Origin: Microcaldota archaeon
Lineage (GTDB): Archaea > Micrarchaeota > Micrarchaeia > Micrarchaeales > CABMGC01
DNA length: 22,104 bases
Reading direction: 5' to 3'
Assembly: GCA_021792235.1 (NCBI GenBank)
Contig: JAJYVC010000013.1
Coordinates: 1 to 22,104, forward strand
Shown piece after piece: positions 8,461 through 15,723 of this stretch. Every line of letters begins with the position of its first letter. Position 1 is the stretch's first letter. The position numbers were made by a program, and so were the translations under genes. The notes under the pieces are model-generated. The model was given only the letters and a program-made list of their open reading frames with translations, did not search any database and was not told where the DNA came from.

Positions 8461-9291
8461 TTGGATAGCGGAAGTCAGAGCCTCATATTTTCCATAATTG
8501 TTGCGATATCATTTGTAGTCGCAGTATCGATAAGCTTCGTGCCGGCGAACTTCTCGCCGCTGGTACTGGTACTTGCAGTGATATCCTTCTCCGCCGCACT
8601 AGTGGCATATGCCACAAAAGACTACTTCTTTCTGATCAGGGCACTACCGTACATGAAGAACAACATCGCAGTGATAGATGACACTGATCCGTACTATCTA
8701 GCTCCAAACGGCAGCGCAATACTGGTAAGGAAGGGAGATACGGTATATGCAACTGCATTCATAAAAGTGCCGTCCAACAGTTCTGCCACCGAGATGGATG
8801 ATGAGCAGAAATACAACTTTGCCCTCCTCTTCGGCAGGCTTGTAAGCATAAGCAAGACGCCGATGAGGATATCTTCGCAGCTGCATTCGATAAACAAGGA
8901 TGAGTACATAGCAAAGGTCACAGCAAGGCTCAACGACTCCGAAGCGAGGTACAATACTCTGCAGTCAGACAGCAAGGCAGATCCGAAGGCGCTTGAGAGG
9001 GTGAAGGGCGAAGTGACGATGTGGAGGAACATGCTCGACAATGTCTCAAGGACCAACTCGCAGGACATAGAGGTATACGCAAGCGTCACTGCCGTTGGGA
9101 ATTCGGAGGACGAAGCCACGAACCTGGTTGCCATAAAGGCCGATGAGGCTGCAGCAGGCATAAGCGCAACGCTGGGCATAACTGCTACTGTAGCGCAGGG
9201 CAACGAGATACTAACGTACATAGAACCTGATTACATGATACCTCCGGCGACGATAGGAGAAGTGATGAAGTACCAGGCGACTAGGGGCTGA
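8461..9291 (+). CDS. VirB3/VirB4 N-terminal-like membrane-anchored protein, copy A
   Basis: The product has 276 aa. Two N-terminal TM segments (about 8-27 and 31-50) are followed by a soluble cytoplasmic domain: a beta-type section (YYLAPNGSAILVRKGDTVYA), a helical charged middle (about 140-185) and an alpha/beta end (IEVYASVTAVGNSEDEATN). Two TMs followed by this kind of domain match the VirB3 module plus the N-terminal domain of VirB4/TraC proteins, which are often fused in bacterial T4SS. Here the ATPase part is a separate gene downstream. The next gene has the same architecture and length. The frame has a stop directly before the TTG at 8461, and no ATG occurs until residue 65, so TTG is the start; GTGGT lies 5-9 nt upstream. 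The assignment is by architecture and context. Confidence 0.62.
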   Translation: MDSGSQSLIFSIIVAISFVVAVSISFVPANFSPLVLVLAVISFSAALVAYATKDYFFLIRALPYMKNNIAVIDDTDPYYLAPNGSAILVRKGDTVYATAFIKVPSNSSATEMDDEQKYNFALLFGRLVSISKTPMRISSQLHSINKDEYIAKVTARLNDSEARYNTLQSDSKADPKALERVKGEVTMWRNMLDNVSRTNSQDIEVYASVTAVGNSEDEATNLVAIKADEAAAGISATLGITATVAQGNEILTYIEPDYMIPPATIGEVMKYQATRG

Positions 9292-9295
9292 TGGG

Positions 9296-10117
9296 ATGGA
9301 CCAGAACACGATAATATACATGGCTGTCTGTGTGCTAGCGATACTTCTTGCTACGATGTTCTCTTCCAGATTCGGTATAGTGAGCATATTCGTGTACGCG
9401 CTTGCAGGATTGTCATTCTTTGTGCTCATGCTGATGGCCTTCGCAGATTTTCTCATAATGCCGCTGTTCACCAAGCTGTTCAAGATAACAATAGTGCCTG
9501 CAAAGGGCTTCACGATAACCAGCGGCCAGGACTCCGTGATCAAGTATTCCAATGGCATATACTATGCTACGGGCTACATAACTGCCAACGTATACAACTA
9601 CGTTTTCGCAACAGAGCGGGAGACCGAGGAGGAGCCTGAGATCACCGCCGCGCCAGAGAAGTGGGAGAAGGCAGTAATGAACATACACTTCCCATTCAAG
9701 TTCAACATCATAGTCTCTGCTGAGGATATACAGCAGCACAGGGAGGAGCTTGAGACCAAGAGGGGGCTTCTTGAATTCCAGTACTCCAGGGAGCTGCAGT
9801 CCCAGAACCCGAATCCCATGAGCCTTGAGAACATGCAGAGGCAGATAAACATAATACAGACAAGGATAGACAAGATAGGCGAAGGCGAGAAGCCGGTGAA
9901 CAGCCTGATGTACATAGAATCAACAGCAGTTGGCGTGAGCCTCAAGGAGGCTACTGATGCCCTGACAAACCAACTTACAGAGCTGCAGACCGTATTCAAC
10001 ATATTCGACCTCAGCCTTACAAGGATAGCCGGAAGAGAGCTCTACCATCTTTTCAAGCTCAACCACCAGATACCTGTCCTAAACGATCTGCTTACTACAT
10101 TCAACGTGCAAAAGTGA
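9296..10117 (+). CDS. VirB3/VirB4 N-terminal-like membrane-anchored protein, copy B
   Basis: The product has 273 aa and is a paralogue of the upstream gene: two TMs (about 5-22 and 26-50), then a soluble domain with a beta segment (VIKYSNGIYYATGYI), a longer Glu-rich insertion, a helical charged section (about 145-195) and an alpha/beta end. The last 80 residues can be aligned by eye with copy A around MYIESTAVGVSLKEATD versus IEVYASVTAVGNSEDEATN and a shared IP near the end. It starts 4 nt after the previous stop and ends 4 nt before the ATPase gene. The pair probably forms a heteromeric inner-membrane platform that holds the ATPase, as the VirB4 N-terminal domain and VirB3 do in bacterial systems (inference). 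Confidence 0.62.
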   Translation: MDQNTIIYMAVCVLAILLATMFSSRFGIVSIFVYALAGLSFFVLMLMAFADFLIMPLFTKLFKITIVPAKGFTITSGQDSVIKYSNGIYYATGYITANVYNYVFATERETEEEPEITAAPEKWEKAVMNIHFPFKFNIIVSAEDIQQHREELETKRGLLEFQYSRELQSQNPNPMSLENMQRQINIIQTRIDKIGEGEKPVNSLMYIESTAVGVSLKEATDALTNQLTELQTVFNIFDLSLTRIAGRELYHLFKLNHQIPVLNDLLTTFNVQK

Positions 10118-10121
10118 TGAT

Positions 10122-11636
10122 ATGGGGCTTGTCAAGATACAAAAGATAATGAGCAACGAGCTCGCCAAAAGGACCTTCATAAGCAGGCCTCCAGAGCCTC
10201 CGCATGAATTCCTGCTCAATGATCCTACCGATTCCATATTCGTAGGCATAACGCGCAGGTTCAATGTGCCCTTCACCTGGACCTTTAACACGCTGACCAA
10301 TCCGCACATATCTGTGGTGGGAATAACTGGTTCAGGAAAGAGCTTCTTCGTCAAGACCTTCCTAATAAGGGCCAGCTACGTATGGAAGACCAATGCGATA
10401 ATAGTGGACTGGGCTGGCGAGTATAAGGGATGGGTCAAGCAGAGCGGAGGCACCATAGTGTCTCTGGGCAAGGGCGATTACATAAACCTTATGGACCTTG
10501 CAGGCATGAAGCCTCTAGACAGGTCAAAGCAGATAATGAATTCACTGGACATACTTACCGATATAGTCAATTTTCCGGAACAGAGGAGGCTGACTTCAGA
10601 GGCCATAGAGCAGGCCTACCTAAATGCAGGGTTCATACTCTCGAGCGCGCCGCCGCCGAAAAGTGAATCACCGACACTTAAAGACGTTGCGAAGCTTCTT
10701 GAGGAGAAGATGCAGGAAGGCACGTACGCCTACCCTGCCGAGCTTGAAAACGCGATTTACCGCCTGAGGCAGTTCTCCAGGGAGGGCGAGGACTACTTCG
10801 CAAGGAAGAGCACGATAGACCTCGATGTCTTAATATCTTCAGGGCTGGTTGACATAGACCTGTCCGGCCTGCCCGATGAGAGATTCAGGGCACTGGCCGC
10901 GCTGTTCCTGCTGCAGACCCTCAAGGAGAAGATGAGGGCCGAGGGGTGGAGCTCCACCAAAGGGCTGCGGGCAGTGATAGTGCTTGATGAAGCCTGGAAG
11001 GTGGCAAGCGACGAAAGAAGCGATGCCATAACTATAATAAGGGAGGGCAGGAAGTACCAGTTCGGTCTCATAGTAGCGTCGCAGAATCCCACTGATATAC
11101 ACGAGGCTATATTTTCCAATGTTGGCACTAACATAATACTGAAGATAAAGTTCCAGAAGTTTCTGGACTACATACAGGGGTCGCTGAACTTTTCGCAGTT
11201 CATAAGATCCGAAATAACGAAATTCGGTGTGGGCCAGGCTGCTATAGACATGGCATTCCAGACGTCTTCGCAGTTCCCTTCCACATTCGTAATAAACAGG
11301 ATAGTGGGGGAGGTGCCTCTGGACGTATATACAATAACGCTCGCCGACCTGCTAACGGAGAACGAGATCAAGGACCAGGCGCTGACGAAGGAGTACTCGT
11401 TCGAGAAGCCATTCCTGATGTCGAAATTCGTCGACAATAACATAAACACCGATACGATAGACGTGATACTTGCGCAGCTTGACGCGAGGAACAGGCTGGT
11501 GGACCTCAGGGAATTCGTGAGGATACTGATAGCCTCCAAGCTGTCAAAGGATTCGGTGGTAGCCTTCCTTAGGAGCAGCGGTATATCGGATTCGCTCATA
11601 AGCAGGGCCTTCGGACTTGGAGATATGGGTGGTTAA
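10122..11636 (+). CDS. VirB4/HerA-superfamily ATPase (CedB-like), soluble
   Basis: The product has 504 aa with no TM segment. It has a Walker A motif GITGSGKS at residues 67-74, a HerA/VirB4-type DWAGEYKGW motif after it, a helical insertion, Walker B with the VirB4 hallmark VLDEAW (Asp289, Glu290), and a sensor-like SQNPTDI (Gln321) after GRKYQFGLIVA. These place it in the FtsK/HerA/VirB4 ATPase superfamily, closest to VirB4/TraC and archaeal CedB by motif. It would power substrate transfer or assembly of the membrane complex. The usual VirB4 N-terminal domain is missing and appears to be supplied by the two preceding genes. The last about 60 residues form a helical domain that is copied in the next gene. 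Start ATG 10122 has GTGATGAT just upstream. HerA of the NurA repair pair is the main alternative; no NurA-like gene is nearby. Confidence 0.85.
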   Translation: MGLVKIQKIMSNELAKRTFISRPPEPPHEFLLNDPTDSIFVGITRRFNVPFTWTFNTLTNPHISVVGITGSGKSFFVKTFLIRASYVWKTNAIIVDWAGEYKGWVKQSGGTIVSLGKGDYINLMDLAGMKPLDRSKQIMNSLDILTDIVNFPEQRRLTSEAIEQAYLNAGFILSSAPPPKSESPTLKDVAKLLEEKMQEGTYAYPAELENAIYRLRQFSREGEDYFARKSTIDLDVLISSGLVDIDLSGLPDERFRALAALFLLQTLKEKMRAEGWSSTKGLRAVIVLDEAWKVASDERSDAITIIREGRKYQFGLIVASQNPTDIHEAIFSNVGTNIILKIKFQKFLDYIQGSLNFSQFIRSEITKFGVGQAAIDMAFQTSSQFPSTFVINRIVGEVPLDVYTITLADLLTENEIKDQALTKEYSFEKPFLMSKFVDNNINTDTIDVILAQLDARNRLVDLREFVRILIASKLSKDSVVAFLRSSGISDSLISRAFGLGDMGG

Positions 11637-11933
11637 TTGTCTGGCACATTCACCATAAGCAAGATAGAGCTTAAGAGGATACTGGCAAACTTCCACGTCA
11701 GCGACAAGAACATAGAAGTCATGCTGACCCAGCTGGACAAGATGAGAAGGCACGTCAATGTCGTCACGTTCACCGAGATGCTACAGAATGTTGGGCTCAG
11801 GCACAATGACACAGTGAACCTGCTAAGGAGGGCTGGCATAGACGACATCACCATATCTAACATATTCGACATGATAGAGGAGGAGAAGATAAGGAACACC
11901 TTCGGCAAGCTCGTGGAGCTTAGGATAATGTGA
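11637..11933 (+). CDS. Small helical protein, free-standing copy of the ATPase C-terminal domain
   Basis: The product has 98 aa. Residues 23-79 align without gaps to residues 443-499 of the ATPase encoded immediately upstream, with 20 of 57 identical by hand count (shared pattern I.V.L.QLD...R.V....F...L and V..LR..GI.D..IS..F). It also has its own N-terminal segment and a charged C-terminal helix. The start is TTG at 11637, directly after the ATPase stop TAA, with GGGTGGTT overlapping that stop as the ribosome site. The gene probably arose by partial tandem duplication. It could cap or pair with the ATPase C-terminus or act as an adaptor between ATPase and another subunit (inference). It has no catalytic motif. 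Confidence 0.72.
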   Translation: MSGTFTISKIELKRILANFHVSDKNIEVMLTQLDKMRRHVNVVTFTEMLQNVGLRHNDTVNLLRRAGIDDITISNIFDMIEEEKIRNTFGKLVELRIM

Positions 11934-11937
11934 AAAC

Positions 11938-12312
11938 ATGGCAACATATTGCATAATGTGCGGAAAGCAGAGGGTTGGCATACCTATAAGGGACGACAGG
12001 ATTCTTGAATCGATGCGCTGGATAAAGAGGAACGTAACCAAAAACGAGAAGGGCAACATGCTGGTCGTGTGCAAGGAAGATTATCCTGCATACAAGAAGA
12101 GGAGGGACAAGTACACTTCGAGGCAGGCGCTGTACATAGCGATAGGAGTGATATTCATGATACTAGGCCTCGTAGTGTCGATATCAGTATCTACCGTACT
12201 GCTCTCGATACTAATAATAGCCGCGCTCTACCTGCTTTCGCTCATAAACTACACTCCTGCTCTGAGGCTTAAGAAGCCGGCAGATAACGTCAGCAAGAAT
12301 CACAAGGGATAA
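11938..12312 (+). CDS. Small two-TM protein with N-terminal Cys motif
   Basis: The product has 124 aa. It opens with a CxxC knuckle (Cys5, Cys8) and one further Cys at 45 (VVCKED), a possible metal-binding ribbon that lacks a visible fourth Cys. A strongly basic segment (about 50-60) precedes two TM segments (about 65-84 and 86-106), and the tail is basic. The Cys domain and tail would lie in the cytoplasm. It starts at ATG 11938, 4 nt after the previous stop, in the middle of the T4SS-like operon. I do not recognise the family. A small two-TM protein is the shape expected for a VirB2/CedA1-like pilin, but the cytoplasmic Cys domain argues against that. Confidence 0.6.
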   Translation: MATYCIMCGKQRVGIPIRDDRILESMRWIKRNVTKNEKGNMLVVCKEDYPAYKKRRDKYTSRQALYIAIGVIFMILGLVVSISVSTVLLSILIIAALYLLSLINYTPALRLKKPADNVSKNHKG

Positions 12313-12316
12313 ATAT
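12309..12316 (+). promoter_or_regulatory. Possible internal TATA box
   Basis: ATAAATAT overlaps the stop of the two-TM gene and lies about 33 nt before the TTG start of the coiled-coil protein. It could give an internal promoter with a leader of a few nucleotides that includes the GGTGG ribosome site at 12337-12342. Confidence 0.3.
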
Positions 12317-12345
12317 GCCAATTGTAAATAGCTTATGGTGGTCCA

Positions 12346-13086
12346 TTGCCCGATCAGTCTCAGAGTAATCCAGCTGCGCTGCAGCCAAAGGTGGAAGAGT
12401 TCTCCATAGATGGGAAGCTGAGCGGAACGCTTGAGGACATAAAGAAGACTCTTGAAAAGCTGCCCCTCTACTTGGTCAATTCAACCGCCACTGAACTGGA
12501 CATCGCAAAGGTGGAGAGCAGAAGCATAAGTCGCAAGCCCTACTTGTTCCACATAATAAAGATACAGCCGGAAAGGCTGACTGTCATATACTCACTTATA
12601 CCCGACACCAGCGTGAATCTTAGGCGCGCCGAAGTGCTGAAGGAGACTTCTGCTGTGCTCTCACTGATAGCGGGCAGATTCGACATAAATCAGATTAAGT
12701 TCGTTCAGTACGTGGATTCGGTTCTCGAGAGCCTAATATCCGGCCTATCACAGACATATACTGCCCTATACAACAGGTATGACTCAATGCTCAACGATTA
12801 CAGGGAGCTAAAGAGGCTGAACGTGGAGCTGTCCGCTTCCAACAGGAACCTGACACTGCAGTCCGCCCAGCTCTCCGATGAGAACAAGACGATGAAGGAG
12901 CAGCTTGACGCCCTGCGCAAGTACAGCGATGAGTCGCTCATGGCGCTCATAGAGGAATGGATAACTGTGCACAACAACTCAATAGACGTTGTCGCATTTG
13001 CAAATGGACACAGCCTGTCCCCAACACGTGTGGAGCAGATACTTGACAGGATGGTATCTATGGGATACATAGAGCCCAAGGGCTGA
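12346..13086 (+). CDS. Coiled-coil protein with C-terminal winged-helix-like domain
   Basis: The product has 246 aa and no TM. The N-terminal about 135 residues look like a mixed alpha/beta domain (KPYLFHIIKIQPERLTVIYS). A long coiled coil follows (about 140-195, with ELKRLNVELSASNRNL and the charged run after it). The last about 50 residues (EEWITVHNNSIDVVAFANG, then RVEQILDRMVSMGYIEPKG) have the helix-turn-helix-plus-wing pattern of a winged helix. The start is TTG 12346, with GGTGGTCC just before it. It may be a cytoplasmic structural or regulatory part of the secretion-like machine, or a DNA-binding regulator of the operon. I do not recognise a family. Confidence 0.62.
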   Translation: MPDQSQSNPAALQPKVEEFSIDGKLSGTLEDIKKTLEKLPLYLVNSTATELDIAKVESRSISRKPYLFHIIKIQPERLTVIYSLIPDTSVNLRRAEVLKETSAVLSLIAGRFDINQIKFVQYVDSVLESLISGLSQTYTALYNRYDSMLNDYRELKRLNVELSASNRNLTLQSAQLSDENKTMKEQLDALRKYSDESLMALIEEWITVHNNSIDVVAFANGHSLSPTRVEQILDRMVSMGYIEPKG

Positions 13087-13092
13087 TAGACC

Positions 13093-13263
13093 ATGACTGT
13101 ATACAACGTAACAATCAAAAAGAGCCTCAGGAACATCAGGGTGTACACGATAAAGAAGAGCGTGAAGGGCAATACCAACAAGATATCGCAGATAGTCGAG
13201 TCGCTGATACAGAAGTACCTTCTGAAGGAGAAGCCTGGAGAGCTGAATGAAGGGCAGGTGTGA
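13093..13263 (+). CDS. 56-aa basic small protein, hypothetical
   Basis: An ATG at 13093, 6 nt after the previous stop, opens a 56-codon frame that ends in TGA overlapping the next start (TGATG). The product is Lys-rich, with a beta-like N-terminus (MTVYNVTIKK) and one amphipathic helix (NKISQIVESLIQKYLLKE). A strand followed by helices could be a degenerate ribbon-helix-helix fold, but this is weak. The tight spacing on both sides is the best evidence that it is real. Function unknown. Confidence 0.55.
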   Translation: MTVYNVTIKKSLRNIRVYTIKKSVKGNTNKISQIVESLIQKYLLKEKPGELNEGQV

Positions 13264-15698
13264 TGGCTGACGCGAAAAAACCGGCTGCGCAGAAGGACAA
13301 TGGCATAACTCCTATAAAGAAATCCTTCCTCGGAGGCCATAAAAAAATGGTTGTTGGGCTCGTCGCAGCAGTCGCCGTGATAGTAATCATACTGGCGCTC
13401 ATAGCTGTGTATGTGCAGGGTCAGATAAAACAGCTCGTAGCGCCTGTGAATGTCATATCCGGGCCGATATCAGGCAGCCTATCCATGACCAGCCATGGCA
13501 TGCTAACATACAACTACTCTAACTACCTGGCAGGATATGCAAAGGTGCACTATTTCCAGTCAAATGCCACTAACGCAACGCTCTCTCTTACCATATACTC
13601 ATCAAATCCGGCTGAGCCTGTCTATCTGGTGAATGTCGGTGGATACTGTGTGCAGTGCTTCATAGGCAGCAGCCTCCTCAAGGACCTCAATTCCTCAATG
13701 CACACCTACGGACTGATAAACAACCAGTCCAGCCTAAACTACATAGACATAAACAAGCTCAATGAACTGCCTCCAGGCGTAATTGTGATAATACCATCAG
13801 GCCTCATGCCCACCGCACTGCTCCCTAATGTGACGTACAGCGAGAAGTGTCCAAGCTATTCCAACGTTACTGTGGTAAGCATGCTCAGCGAAGGAGATAC
13901 GATAGTTTATGTGGGAGACAACTTCACCAGGTCTGTGTCGTGCAGCGGCCAGATAGCCCTCAATTCCAACCGGTCGATATCAACCCTCATCCCCTTCATG
14001 AACGACACTCCGCGAAACAACACGCAGTCAAAGCTGCATTTCAACAGCCCTACATTCTACCTCGGGCCGGGGAATTCCTATGGCAAGGTCACCGAGGCAC
14101 ACATTCTAAACGGCACACTCATAGCGCTGTCAAACTATCCTTCAGTTGGCTGGAACTACAGCGCTGCATACCTGGCATCGGACATATCAATGGTACTGGA
14201 GTCTAGGTTCTGGATGGCGCCTCTTGCAACGGGCTCGATGAACCTGTCAACCTTTTCGGACCAGGGCAATGCAACGGTATTCACAATAAACACCCACATA
14301 ACATACGCACCGCAAGTGTCAACCCAGGTGAACGACAGCTTCGCCCTTCTCCGGCTTAACCTATCAAACAAGAACGCCTTCCAGGAGCTCGAGATACCTT
14401 TCAGGTACACATTAAGGCAGAATGGGCTGATAGGCATGCCTGCCGTAACCGGCCTCTCGCAGCCCACCCAGATAAGCGCGCAGGTGTTCAATGCATCCAG
14501 CAGCGCCACAATAATAACGTTCGTGCCTATACTCACCTCGAATCTGACCAACGCCACCACAAGCCCGGTACGCATAGGGCAGACGGGCCCCACGGCGCTA
14601 TTTACCTATCCGTCGCTTTATCTCAAGAGCGGATATTACATAGCCAAGCTCATGGACCAGCAGGGCAACACCTATTCATACGCTCTGTTCTACGTCGACA
14701 ATTCGACCATCAGCCCGTCCAGCCTGGATTTCAAGAATACATCCTTCCGCTTCACCGCAACCAGCAATGGTCAGCCGATAAACGGCGTTTCGTACAAGGT
14801 GAACATAAATGGTGCCTATAACGGCACCGGCGTGATAGACGGCGGCAGCATTGTGTACAATCTTCCCAGCGGAGTATCTATAGGCTACGGCACCGGCTAT
14901 TTCAATTTCGAGATAATGGGCAGGAACTATTCTATGCCCTACAGCTACACGAATCCAAACGCCGTCAGGATACCTCCGCTCTACATAGCCTTCGTGATAG
15001 CGGCCATAATAATCGTAGTGCTCAACAAGGTGCTGATACCTCCAAACGTAGAAGAGTACTATATAGACGTGCCGGATGTGAAGCCGCAGAAGCTCGAGCA
15101 TGCAAGCGAGTCTGTAGATTCAATAATCGCGGTCTTCGACAGGGTGAACATCTTCTACAGGTGGGTACACATGCCCCTTACCGCAGAGGAAGTAAAAGCG
15201 GGCATAAGCTCAAACATAAAGTATGGCAACACGCGCATGTCGATAACCATAAGGAATACCTACTCGATACTCAACGCGCTCCTTCAGAAGGGCGTCGTGC
15301 AGATGGCTGACGACTACTATGCTCCCACCAGATGGATCAAGGAATCCGGATACAGCATAGAGTATCTTGTCGTATACCGCAAGCTGCGCGACTACTGCAT
15401 AGCCAATGCGATGTTCATAACAGAGCTTGGCGTTTCAAGCAATGCTGATGTAATAGTGACATCGAAGGGCACGCAGACATACGTGAAAATCTATTCAAAA
15501 GGCGTCAAGTCAAGCAGCATAGAGGTGAGCCAAAAGATACGCACATTCATAGTGTTCATAGATATGGAGGCGAGGCTCAACTTCCTCAACGAGCTGTACA
15601 AGTCGTACGGCAGCAACGCCCAGATACTCAAGATAGCTATAGCCTATGGCAACGTGAAGCTGATCGATTCCGACGACCTGGGCGAGCTGAAGCTCTGA
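13263..15698 (+). CDS. Large sequon-rich surface protein with cytoplasmic C-terminal domain
   Basis: The product has 811 aa from ATG 13263 (a GTG at 13260 would add one residue). It has a short cytoplasmic N-terminus, TM1 (about 29-50), and an exported domain of about 520 residues with around twenty N-x-S/T sequons (for example NATNATLS, NLTNATTS) and a few Cys including a CVQC motif. TM2 follows (about 573-594), then a cytoplasmic domain of about 215 residues. That domain has a winged-helix-like part (TRMSITIRNTYSILNALLQK, then VVQMADDYYAPTRW) and an alpha/beta end. It is likely N-glycosylated on the cell surface. As the last gene of the operon it may be the adhesin or contact subunit of the machine, or a sensor that signals inward. 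The family is not recognised. Confidence 0.7.
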   Translation: MADAKKPAAQKDNGITPIKKSFLGGHKKMVVGLVAAVAVIVIILALIAVYVQGQIKQLVAPVNVISGPISGSLSMTSHGMLTYNYSNYLAGYAKVHYFQSNATNATLSLTIYSSNPAEPVYLVNVGGYCVQCFIGSSLLKDLNSSMHTYGLINNQSSLNYIDINKLNELPPGVIVIIPSGLMPTALLPNVTYSEKCPSYSNVTVVSMLSEGDTIVYVGDNFTRSVSCSGQIALNSNRSISTLIPFMNDTPRNNTQSKLHFNSPTFYLGPGNSYGKVTEAHILNGTLIALSNYPSVGWNYSAAYLASDISMVLESRFWMAPLATGSMNLSTFSDQGNATVFTINTHITYAPQVSTQVNDSFALLRLNLSNKNAFQELEIPFRYTLRQNGLIGMPAVTGLSQPTQISAQVFNASSSATIITFVPILTSNLTNATTSPVRIGQTGPTALFTYPSLYLKSGYYIAKLMDQQGNTYSYALFYVDNSTISPSSLDFKNTSFRFTATSNGQPINGVSYKVNINGAYNGTGVIDGGSIVYNLPSGVSIGYGTGYFNFEIMGRNYSMPYSYTNPNAVRIPPLYIAFVIAAIIIVVLNKVLIPPNVEEYYIDVPDVKPQKLEHASESVDSIIAVFDRVNIFYRWVHMPLTAEEVKAGISSNIKYGNTRMSITIRNTYSILNALLQKGVVQMADDYYAPTRWIKESGYSIEYLVVYRKLRDYCIANAMFITELGVSSNADVIVTSKGTQTYVKIYSKGVKSSSIEVSQKIRTFIVFIDMEARLNFLNELYKSYGSNAQILKIAIAYGNVKLIDSDDLGELKL

Positions 15699-15723
15699 GC
15701 AGAAATCATCGCATTCATTCTGC
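15699..15723. terminator. Possible bidirectional hairpin between convergent genes
   Basis: GCAGAA (15699-15704) and TTCTGC (15718-15723) form an inverted repeat with a 13-nt loop, spanning the 16-nt gap between two converging genes. The stem is short and no long T-tract follows, so a terminator role is tentative. Confidence 0.25.

Noticed and set aside
10122..11636. HerA of a HerA-NurA DNA-end-resection pair
   Set aside because: The VLDEAW motif and the neighbouring VirB6- and VirB3/4N-like genes fit VirB4/CedB better, and no NurA, Mre11 or Rad50 gene is present; not fully excluded.
1..15698. Archaellum or type IV pilus operon
   Set aside because: No FlaI/PilT-type secretion ATPase, no TadC-like FlaJ protein and no class III signal peptides (KxGxxx cleavage) were seen.
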